The position numbers and the translations under genes were made by a program. From the NCBI GenBank assembly GCA_030407085.1, contig CM059586.1:29003501-29067500 (forward strand): a stretch of 64,000 bases of DNA, in the 5' to 3' direction. The notes beneath the pieces were generated by a model, which saw nothing but the letters and a program-made list of their open reading frames with translations, was not told where the DNA came from and did not search any database. The stretch is from Trichopria drosophilae (lineage: Eukaryota; Arthropoda; Insecta; Hymenoptera; Diapriidae). This document shows, piece after piece, positions 36,868 through 46,821 of this stretch (position 1 is the first letter of the stretch; the number at the start of each line of letters is the position of its first letter).

Positions 36868-37640
36868 TTAACCCATTAAAGGCCAAATCCACAGAAAATT
36901 TACTGAAACTTCAACGCTTATTTTCAATATGAAAGAAATTTTGAAAAAACAATAACTATCAGATTCTACTATTTTCTACGCCGCTCTTTCAAATGTTAAT
37001 AAGAAAATTAAAAAAACATGGTTTTTTCAGGACGCATTTTTTTAAAATATCGAGTTTTCTATACAATATCTTATTTTGAGTGAGCTAAAAGATATTGCAA
37101 GGATACATTCGACAGTTGTATTTAGAAGATACGCTGGTGTATTTGAATTTTTCGACGTCAGATTCAAAATGGCCACTGGATTTACAAATTCCTTTTCAAA
37201 ATTTAACCATTTTTTTTCTTGAAAGCTATGGACTTTAGAGAAAATTTTATAAGAACTATTTTTATGTTCTAGAATAAGTCCTCGAATTTTTTTAGAATAT
37301 ATTGTCACAATTTTTTATTTTTGAAAAATTCGAAAAATCGAAATTTTGAAAAAAGTCTTTTAAAAAATCTGAAAAAATTTGAGCGTTTTGTTTAACCAAT
37401 TCTTTGACTTTTTGCTTTGAGGACATTTTCTCTAATCTCTGTACTTTTCAAGACAATTAATTATTAGTCTTGAAATCCATAAAAGACTGACGCAAATTTT
37501 CATCGAACTGACGAAAATGTCTTAGAATTGGTTAAAGAATACTCTTTACTAATTTTAAATTACTTTTTCAAAATTTCGATTTTTGGAATTTTTCAAAAAT
37601 AAAAAATTGTGACAATACATTCTAAAAAAATGCAATGGTA
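36868..37640. mobile_element. Second piggyBac-like MITE remnant, right end missing
   Basis: It starts TTAA-CCCATTAAAGGCC, almost the same terminus as the element at 33705. It contains an internal inverted repeat: 37287-37355 (TAGAATATATTGTCACAATT...) pairs with 37564-37630 (...AATTGTGACAATACATTCTA). No TTAATGGG-type right end is found before the palindrome repeat at 37660, so the element is probably truncated. Confidence 0.55.
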
Positions 37641-37659
37641 TTCTTCGACATTATTGGTC

Positions 37660-37780
37660 ACGGGTGAAATATCGATCTCCGACGAGTGTGATTATTACCA
37701 TCACGTCGCTCGGGCGACAAACTTCAAAATCGTCGAAAATCAATAATTACGCCTTTGCCAAAAATGTACTATTATACATC
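37660..37780. repeat. Dispersed palindrome-family copy
   Basis: GGGTGAAATATCGATCTCCGAC, then GTCGCTCGGGCGACAAACTTC, then CGTCGAAAATCAATAATTACGCC and TACTATTATA. Same order of words as at 7255 and 35.1-35.5 kb. Confidence 0.65.
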
Positions 37781-37987
37781 TGCTGACCACTTATTGAGGA
37801 ATATTGTAGACAAAATATGATTAAAAATTACATGGTCTGCAATAAGTATATGGATTCACAAGCGATTTTTTTAAGTGTAAACACTCACACTAACAAATTT
37901 TATTGAAAACTAATGTAAAGCATCATAAATTTACTAGAAATCTGACAAAATGTAAAACTTGGCACTTTACCCTAAGAGAATTTATCC

Positions 37988-38207
37988 AGTTATAAGTCCC
38001 GCACGGTCTAGTTCAAGCGGGATGTACTTGTAATATGCGCAAAAGTCCCATACTGATATTAAAAATGTCTATACTGGCATAGAAAATTTACCATACTTTC
38101 ATTGAAAAGCACCATTTAATGTTCAACATTATTATGGCACTTTTGCGCATATTGCAAGTATATCCCATGTTATTAGACAGTATGGGACTGTTAACCAGAA
38201 AAAGTCT
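37988..38207. repeat. Foldback repeat of about 220 bp
   Basis: Left arm words AGTCCCGCACGGTCTA, GCGGGATGTACTTGTAATAT and ATGCGCAAAAGTCCC pair with right-arm GGCACTTTTGCGCATATTGC, AAGTATATCCCATG and AGACAGTATGGGACT. Complementarity extends over about 60 bp per arm with scattered mismatches. The ends CCAGTTA / TTAACCAG suggest a MITE. Confidence 0.7.
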
Positions 38208-40613
38208 TTTAGTGTAGCTCCTCCCACATGTGAGGTCGTGCGTTTACAGAACTGCTGACGATGAGAGAAAAGAAACGCAAAGTCTATATGAAAAGAGACA
38301 AGCAATTTTAACGTGATGGGATAGGTCGACACATTTTTCCCCTCTCAAGAATTTGTATGAATATACAAATATGCATTTGTCTCGTGATTGGCTATTAACG
38401 GCGCTCCTTTTCCTATATAAATCGTCGGCATAATCCAACTGCAGTCAAATAATTTCTGAACTTTCAACAAGTGTGATAGAACAGTTGTTCGATATTGTCT
38501 TACTAAATTTGTAGAAAAAAAGAAAGATATACGGTAAGTAAAATTTCTATAAAATTTTTTAAAATCCCATATAAACATATCTCGTGTCAACTAATGCACA
38601 TTCGAATCTTTAAAAATTTTGTTATCTGGATTTTCAACGTATTAATAAGAATTTCTAAAACGCGAAAACCCTTGAACGATTTACAATTACTTAAATACAT
38701 TGAAGTAAAATAGTTTTTTTTCAATTAAAAAATATTCTATTATAAAATTTATATGAAAGAGACGTCTTATCATATACAAACCTACTACCCTTATAATTCC
38801 CTATTATAGTACAGTGTTGCCATCTTACCCACAGAATAATTTCTGTGATGAATAAACATACAATAACTCAGCGTCGCAACAATTTCATACATACTTTAAT
38901 ATTCTTGTACAAGTTTAATGTGCGTACAATAATTGGCCTCATCATGAATAATTATGAAAAATGTGTAAATGTAAATATGTTCCGTGTAAATGTGTCTGAT
39001 TCCTATAAAAAATTTAAATCACTTTGTAAATATTTTTTTAAATGGTAGAAGGAAGAATATTCGATGCTTGTTTTTTTAATGTGATATGAATGGCTTTGAA
39101 AAACTTGACAACGAAAATTCAGACTCGTTTTTTAATTATAATTCAGAAAATATTGAATGTTATGAAATTTTTGTAAAGAGGTAAAACCTTTATTTCAACT
39201 TTTACGTAATCGTATAAGACACGATTAAAAGTGATTTTTCTTTTTTATATATAAACTTGGAAGTGTTGGTTGGATTTCATTTTTTAAAATCTCTGCGAAA
39301 AGCGCAAGGGCACGGCACCTCACATCAAATTGCAAACTTATCCTTTCTTAACCCTTTAAGGATGGGTTGGGCACATTTTCAGCATCTCATTACACGTTAA
39401 TAATTTGCATTATAAACCTGTTAGGACAAATGTTGAATCCACTATTTCTAATGCACAATTGTATGCTCTTTCAGAATCCTTCAATGATATTTCGATAAAA
39501 TAAACAGCAAAAATGTTATAAAGGTTAAAAAATATGAAAAAAGGTTCTTTAACGAATTCTAAGACATTTTCGTTCTAAGGAAATTTTCTCGAAACTCTAT
39601 AGTTTTAATAAATAAAAAATTATTCAACTTTTCTGGGCACAACGCGGTAATCGATTTTATATTTTATGTTATTATGTGTTCATTGCAATTATTATATTTT
39701 TAAATTTTAAAAAAGGATAAAAAGTTACTTCCTAACCTGGTAGAAAAGACTATAATCAACTTTAACAAAAAACTAAAGAAAATCTAATAAACGTTCCCAG
39801 AAAGAAGTAATTATTATTTTAAAATAAAAATATACTCTTTTTGAGAAAATTATGGCAGTTTCAAACCCATTAAATGAAAAAATAAAATAAAATTGTAATT
39901 ATAAAAATGAAAAATATATTGTTTTAAAATAAATTTACTAAATTTGTATCTTTTGTTAGTTTTCAAAATAATTATAATAAAATGATCTAATAATAGTTAA
40001 ACATAAATTTTATTACCGAAATGCTAAAAAGGATCCTATTACAGAGCTGCGTGAGGAGCATGCACGCAGAAATGTAAAAAAATTAATTAAAAAAAAAACA
40101 TTTCTTTGGACATTGTATTCGTAACACTTTGAAGTTTGTATAGAAATCGGAAAAATCACTTCTTGTCTTGCCCAAATGTGAAAAGAATTCATTTTTAAAT
40201 AAAAAAAAACAGTTATTATAAATATAAAAGAAAAGTATCGTTTTTCTCGAAAAAAAAATCAAAGTTGTTTAAATCTTTATAGGACAATTGGGATACATTG
40301 AGTGTCATTGACAAAATAGTACAGATTAACAAAATTCATTTGCAACAAATGTCTACTACTTCAAGAAAATAATATCTAATTTGCTTTCTACTATAAATGA
40401 TGAAATGTAGTTTTAGATCGTATAACTTTTATACAATCGCAAAATATTACCTATATTTGTTAAAAATTCTGTTCATTGTACGTTTCTTTTCAACTAATTA
40501 TTTGTCTGTAAATATACAATGAATTCATAACTTTATTTAAGTATTATATTATAAATTTATGGTATTGGATATATTGTCGTCTCATTTTATACATTTTGCA
40601 TTACAAAATTTAG
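38208..40613. other. Gene-poor AT-rich stretch
   Basis: No supported gene on either strand. A TTAACCCTTTAAGG word at 39348 resembles a piggyBac-type terminus, but I see no matching right end. Upstream exons of the small gene at 40614, if any, would lie here and were not recognised. Confidence 0.45.
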
Positions 40614-40769
40614 ATGGATAGAGCCGCAGAAGCCAACCGCACGAAAGAATGCAACCCAAACCACAAGCTTACGGGACCAGGTCACAATGCGAGGTACGAG
40701 GGAAAAGGTGATAAAGCCGACTTGGACAACCACGCACAACATATACAAAAGAATAAAGAAGGCCACTAA
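40614..40769 (+). CDS. Small conserved-looking protein (or terminal exon), 51 codons
   Basis: The frame opens with ATG at 40614 and ends with tandem TAA TAA at 40767-40772. The peptide is hydrophilic and of normal amino-acid variety, unlike the Asn/Ile/Lys/Phe-biased noise around it. It starts MDRAAEANR, then NPNHKLTGPGHNARYEGKG and KADLDNHA, with a Lys/Gln-rich end. The local base composition is clearly GC-richer than its flanks. TTTAG directly precedes the ATG after a T-rich tract, so the ATG may be the first codon of a 3' exon. There is no signal peptide or membrane segment. The NPNH ... G-x-G-x-KADLDNHA pattern looks like a real small protein family, but I cannot name it or assign a function. 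The reading frame on the opposite strand is a shadow. Confidence 0.55.
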   Translation: MDRAAEANRTKECNPNHKLTGPGHNARYEGKGDKADLDNHAQHIQKNKEGH

Positions 40770-43091
40770 TAAATGAATATTATTCACTTACAATTTTTCA
40801 AATAATAAAAATGGACTTCAAACTATATAACAATTCATATCAGCTGTCAATTTGTCATGATCAATGTTTGTAAAGATCGTTTTTACTACAAATCAACATG
40901 TCAACAATATTCTGCTCATTAAAAAAAAATAATTTCTAATAATGCCTGATTTCACTGTGGTGTTAATATCTGTAGTTTTACATTCACTCCACTCTACTAT
41001 TATCTTTATAGGTACTGCCCATATTTGTAACAATTAATAAAATGAACTAATTTCTTCGAAGTAAAATTTGAAAAGCCATTTATATTTGTGTAACATAACG
41101 TTTGGTTCAAGGTGTTTCCGAAAATATAATATTGATTATTTAAGTAAAACCCCCAAATGAGGACTTTCGACAATATAACAATGCACAATTCGCTTTCTTT
41201 ATTAAAATGTGTTTTACGAATTATAAAAAAATAACTTTTAGATCCGAAAGTTCTCAATTACTAGAAACTTCTACATAGGTTCAAGTACTTGATTGCATTC
41301 AGAGGAAGGAGCATTTCAATTTTTAAAAAGAAACACAAGATTATAATAGCAACTAGAGAATTTGGAAGTGCAATATTACACCATCTGGAAGTAACCGAGA
41401 ATGTTTTGTGCCAAACAACGCATACACTTAAAAACATATTTTTTTTTAGAAATAAGATATCACGAATCAAATAGAATGCGTAGAACTTTGATTGAAATTA
41501 AAATCCGTTGAAATTTACTCTGATGCAGATAACTGTTTTATAGTTACCCACATGTAAAATGAGTAAATAGAAACCCATACAGAACATACCTCTTACTTAG
41601 GACTTCTTACAATTGTAACCTCGAAGGGATCTCACGTTTGAGGTCTTAAATCTACCTCGTTTTGGACCATCTCTCTTTTAATAACGGGAATTTCCATTGT
41701 TGAGGTCTGTGTTTCTTCCAGACACAATAGATGGCGATTGAAACCAAAAATGAGATCGCGCTATATTTACTTCAGATGCAGACCGATAGATTGTAAGCTG
41801 CCCTGACCCAATAAGTGCCTTTACGATATTTAGCCAGTGTTATCACAGTTTTGTATCATTAGTGCATGATCCCATTTTATTGAAAGTAATCACCATCATA
41901 TATATATATATTCTAAAGTTTATCATTCAGAATTTTACATTTATTGAAACGAATGCGCCCGCATCATTTCGGAGCTTTATTAGAAATCACAGCGATTTAT
42001 TTCTTGATACTAATTACTTCTCAAGTATCCCGGGAACAATCGTAAACCTAATTAATTGTGTCTAATTAGTAATTAATACGCAAGATTCTGTATACGCCGA
42101 ATACAACAATCGCGATTAAAAATCTAAATAATTCAATCTCGTTAATGAGGCAAATCGTACAGCGAATATTTATATGTTGGACCATATTTTCTAGCGGAAT
42201 TATAAACTTGACCGATCATATGTATTTCCCGACCAAAAATGAAAAGAGTCACAATAAATTGTTTCGCTCACACCTCTCGGTGTTTATGGATCTTGAAACC
42301 GATTCACTGCGATAGTCACTTGATGACAGTATACATACACCCAGATAAATTATTTACTAATAGTTAATGTAAGCTAATTTTAAGACTCTTACATTAAATA
42401 TAAAGTTATAACAGTAACTATAAAGAGAAAAACGACAGGTAACTTTGAAATGAAAATACCAGCATTTGAACGTTCAATGAGCGTTCGTTAACTGTTAATA
42501 AATAGCATGTTGAAGTTTTGATCGATCATTGATCGAAATTTTTTTTTTTTTTTCATAGTACCCTAAATAGGTAGAAAATAGTATCTAATCACGAATAAAG
42601 TCGTTCTGACGCGTAAAAAAATATTTACAATCGATTAAATAGCAATAAAAGTGATTTAAGAGTTATGAAAGAGAGGGTATATGGAGTGTATGAGAAAAAT
42701 CGATACGGGTGAATTTCACACACTTTCTTTTTTCATGAGCTATTTATGTATCCCTAAGGAAGACATCTGCACTTTGATCTAGTCCCCCGGATGCTCGGAA
42801 AAAATGCTGGAGAGGTTCGAACATACGCAAAAATCGATCAATGCTATACATTTACACCCGATAAGAAAATTATTTATTAGATATAAACATGTTCATTTAC
42901 TAAAAGGTGTCTTTTACGTCTTAATAGATGATTTATTAAAAACAAGGATTTTGAAAAACTTGTTTTCTTAAATTATCTATTTGTAGTCAGTTGGTAATAC
43001 TTATAAAAATGTTTCTTAGTCGCCATAAAATCTATTTTATAAGATTTTACATTAAAAACATTATTTTATTAATTTCAAATAGATTCAACTT
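40770..43091. other. Gene-poor AT-rich stretch
   Basis: No supported gene. If 40614-40769 is translated, its 3' UTR starts here; no AATAAA stands out close by. A run of 13 T occurs near 42540. Confidence 0.45.
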
Positions 43092-44240
43092 TACACTGAG
43101 AGAAAATTATAGTCCCCATTACCATAATTTTACTTTAAATTTGAGTGAAATACAGTCACAACTAAATTTTATGATAACACCTACTGACGAATTTTTTGTT
43201 ATTCATACAATAATATAGAGTGAAGGTAACAGAAGTCTATGTTTCGTGAACTTAATACGAATGTTACGCTAACTATATAATATGGTAAAACTAACTATAT
43301 TGTATAGTTATTTTTAAAATCTAGATTAAAGAAAACGAGAAAAACATATTACTTATTTTGCCTCGAAATATTTTAGACTGTGGTACCTGCAATGGACATC
43401 TATTGAATTTTATGAACAAGGATATTATATAATAAATACACTATTGACACACATGACACGCATAAACGCAGATGTATATAACAGTATATTCGCTTCATAC
43501 ATTTCAAACACACATACACATACCGCATTCGTAAAACGCAGATACATTTGAGAACTCGCAACGACCTAACATATAGCAACGTAGGAATCCAACTGGGTAT
43601 ATGTACTAATAGAAATATGGTACTGGTGCTTGCGTAAAAATAAAAGAAAAGATTAGCCACCTATCTTCAATTTATGAAAATTCTGCCCGCGAAATTCAAA
43701 TGTATTATATACATTAAGTGTTTATCGGTTGAATTTATTTTTTTTTGCGAACCATACTGGTTTGTTTTCATCTTTTTTTATATACATACCTACTATAAAA
43801 CAAAAAGAATCAATACACATACACGTGTCAGAAATATCTTTAAGCGTCCTATCCTTCTCTAGCATGCAGAATAGAAGAAAACAAAAAATTCTTCCAGTTC
43901 GAGTTTCGCATTCGATATCTCGTTAACCATAAATTGCAGTGCAGCTGACTAAAAGAATAGTTATGACCGTATTTAACTAAAATTTATGGTAAAATTTACA
44001 TGGAATATAATGTTACATTTACTATATTAATTCATGTGCATGTAACCCCAAAATTTAATGTTAAGGAACTGTAATTTTATGTTCCCTGTAACAATATTAT
44101 GTAGATAATATTTTACTATATTCATATAGTACCGATAATATTATTAATGTCAGGTTTACCATAATATATCGTCAAGGTTACTGTAATTTTTTTCACTAAA
44201 CAAAATAGTTGCGGTTACCAACAAGTTTTCTCTCAGTGTA
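43092..44240. mobile_element. Non-autonomous DNA transposon, TA target, CACTGAGAGAAAA ends
   Basis: TTACACTGAGAGAAAA (43091-43106) is the exact reverse complement of TTTTCTCTCAGTGTAA (44226-44241). TA borders both ends, consistent with a TA target duplication. The element is about 1.15 kb. No transposase frame spans it; the frames inside (43400-43660 minus, 43674-43926 plus) lack motifs. The TA target suggests the Tc1/mariner-type superfamily, but this is only a hint. Confidence 0.75.
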
Positions 44241-45344
44241 ACGCTTACGAAACAGTATTCATCAGTGTTTTGCACATGCCCAGCTTGGTAAGTGTTTTAT
44301 CTTCGTGATACCACGCTCCGTGGCTTCATTGACGCATAAGAATATCGCCTATATGATTCCGTCGATTTTTAGGGTTATTTTTGCAAATCTATACCAAGCG
44401 TCCCACTATAATCTTCATATGTATTACAGAAAAATGTCAAGCTTTTTGTCGAAAAAAAAGTAAAAATTAAAAAAAATCCGACTTTGAGATATATTGAAAT
44501 TAGCACTTTAACCTTGAATTTTAAAATCAAATTTTATTGAAAAAAAAACTTTTATTATTAGCTTGACGCCGACAAAAAAAATTTAACAAACACATGCGTC
44601 AGACCGTGACGGTCAGATGAGGTTGTTGATGATTCGATCTCACCACAACAAGACGCTATACCAATTTGGCGTCTCAAAGGCGCTCGGTGGTTACAACTTT
44701 TTTATTATATTTTTTTCTCATGGATATTTTAAAAAATGGAGAGTTTAAACAGACCATTTTATTAATTTTTTTTAGTACTTTAAGAATATTTGAAGGATGT
44801 CCTGACAAAAGGGGTCAAGGCGCCAAATTCGTGATTTTACGGGAGGCGAAAAAATCATATTTAAAAATTGTGTTGTCTATTTAAAAGGAAACTAAAAATC
44901 CTGTTTCGAAATATTGTTAAGATTTATTATAGGAAGTATAATCTATTTATATAAACTCACATATTAGCGAGAGAAGTAAGAAAAATTGTGCCATTTTGAG
45001 GTTACGTCAAATGTGCACTTTTTCATTATACAATAATTATGAAAAAATATTAAGTTTTGAAGAAAAAGTGGATAATTAATTTTTTACTATTAAATTGACG
45101 AATTAAATAGAAAAAAGTTTTATTAAAAAAAGTTGTTTATTTTCAATAAATGTATGAATTTAGTGCTTTCAAATCTAAAAGTCAACAGTGATTATAAACA
45201 TGAATATTTAAAAAGTATTATTATTTAATCACATGATTTTTTGTCCTAACTTACAACTTCATGTTTAAAAATTACCTGATTTAAAGAAACGAACATTTTT
45301 TAGTTTTCAATTTTGAATATTAAATATACGTGTCCTACTTGAAA
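44241..45344. other. Gene-free stretch
   Basis: No supported gene. The frame 44666-44884 is AT-driven and lacks motifs. Confidence 0.5.
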
Positions 45345-45640
45345 ATATCACGTGACAAAATCACCTGATTAATCAAATGATGTTTGTCTCAACTCATCAC
45401 CCGATTTTTAAAAAAAATGATGCAATTCTTTAAAATCACTTGATTTAAAAAATGGAAAAAATATTACTTTTTGACGATGAAAATTAATAACACAATAGCA
45501 CGTGTATATTTAAGTAATGAGTCGAGAAAATTACGTGATTAATCAGATGATTTCGTTGCGTGATTTTTGTTCCGAGTGGGGTGCTATTGTGTTTTTAATT
45601 TTCAACGTCAAAAACATTCTTTTTCATTTTTCACTGGAAC
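45345..45640. repeat. Direct and inverted repeat cluster
   Basis: CACCTGATTAATCAAATGAT (about 45362) recurs as ACGTGATTAATCAGATGATT (about 45533). Inverted arms also occur: AAAATTAATAACACAATAGCAC (about 45480-45501) pairs with GTGCTATTGTGTTTTTAATTTT (about 45581-45602), and the pairing extends outward over TTTTTGACG / CGTCAAAAA. The unit looks like a decayed foldback element. Confidence 0.6.
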
Positions 45641-45870
45641 TTTGTGTGAATACCTTATATGAATGCAGCAAGAAAAGAACATAAAAATCAATACTTTCAT
45701 TGTATAATTTATAATATATTTTACATTTCTCATTACAATTTACTATATATACTGTCAGTTTTGTGATACACAATTATCGTTGAACAAACTATGTAACCCA
45801 TAAACGTTGTACATTTTTCAGTTAGTAATTTTGACTGGTCTTGTAATTGTCTCTAAATTAAAAAATAACT

Positions 45871-46251
45871 ATGTCTCATCCAAACCAAGCTATGAATATC
45901 CAACCACAATTTCCTCTACATTATTCCATGCAATCATACATGCAGCAACATCAGGAATTGAATCAGTACAATAGACCTCCATACTTCACTGAATATGTAC
46001 ATAACATTCGAGAGCAGAGAATTTCGGAACTATTTTCGATACAAGATCATGGTACCAAAAGGCAAAAAATTAATGACATCACTTATCACGAAAGCCATTT
46101 CCGTTTGCCAAATACTCCCCATTTTACCTCCAAAGTCGTGCTTCCATGTGATGGGTATTTTTATAAGAGGATATCGAAATATAAAAATTTATCATTAGGT
46201 AACATTGACCTTGAATTGACCAAGGTTACTAAATCGCACTTTAAATGCTAA
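45871..46251 (+). CDS. Unrecognised ORF, 126 codons, Gln/Tyr-rich N-terminus
   Basis: ATG 45871 to TAA/TAG region at 46249-46251 gives a single uninterrupted frame whose amino-acid use is more balanced than the surrounding noise. The N-terminal 45 residues are rich in Gln, Met, Tyr and His (MSHPNQAMNIQPQF; SYMQQHQELNQY). The middle has REQRISELFSIQDHGTKRQK, possibly a nuclear-localisation-like basic patch. No signal peptide, membrane segment or known domain is visible. Poly(A) signals follow at about 46404, 46560 and 46783. It could be a lineage-specific gene, a single exon of a larger gene, or a chance frame. It converges with EGFR on the other strand. Confidence 0.45.
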   Translation: MSHPNQAMNIQPQFPLHYSMQSYMQQHQELNQYNRPPYFTEYVHNIREQRISELFSIQDHGTKRQKINDITYHESHFRLPNTPHFTSKVVLPCDGYFYKRISKYKNLSLGNIDLELTKVTKSHFKC

Positions 46252-46782
46252 TTGTCCACTCTAGCCGGTTCCAGTGCAAAAAATAGGAATTGTGTTATTA
46301 ATTTTGTTATTTGTGAATATTATTGTGTTCTCAAACTACAACTGTTTAACTATATTTGGAAAAGTATTGTATACATGACTGCAGGATGTACGCTAATTAC
46401 TAATAAAAAGGTGAATTTCTGAAGGTCATGTATAATATAGTATTTAGTACATATTACTTTTACGAACATCTGTGAAAGGAAGAGACCGAAGATCCGAAGA
46501 TAGAATATCCGACTTGTATGTTGAAACTAGATCATGCTAGGAATTTAAAGACTATACAAAAATAAAGGGCAACCTGCGATGATAATTAAAAAAGTGTACT
46601 AATATAACAATAATATAAAAAGATAAAGAGCTTATAATTTAGTTTTTGTTCTGGCTCTTGGGAAACTACAATTAACTTGAAAGATAATTATTTAGTATGT
46701 ATAAGCAATGTATGGTAGCATTCAATCATTGTAGTTAGAGGCGAATTAGTTTTTTGGTGGATGTATAGGAAAGAAACGATAG

Positions 46783-46788
46783 AATAAA
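46783..46788 (+). terminator. Candidate poly(A) signal for the plus-strand ORF
   Basis: AATAAA in AGAATAAAACTCTC, about 530 bp after the stop of the ORF at 45871. It faces a minus-strand AATAAA 28 bp further on. Confidence 0.45.
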
Positions 46789-46815
46789 ACTCTCTGGATA
46801 TAAGAATGTTTTGTT

Positions 46816-46821
46816 TTTATT
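46816..46821 (-). terminator. Candidate distal poly(A) signal for EGFR
   Basis: TTTATT on the plus strand reads AATAAA on the minus strand. It would give EGFR a 3' UTR of about 2.8 kb. Nearer TTTATT words exist, so the site actually used is uncertain. Confidence 0.4.

Noticed and set aside
40587..40787. 66-codon hydrophobic minus-strand frame
   Set aside because: Shadow of the better supported plus-strand small ORF at 40614-40769.
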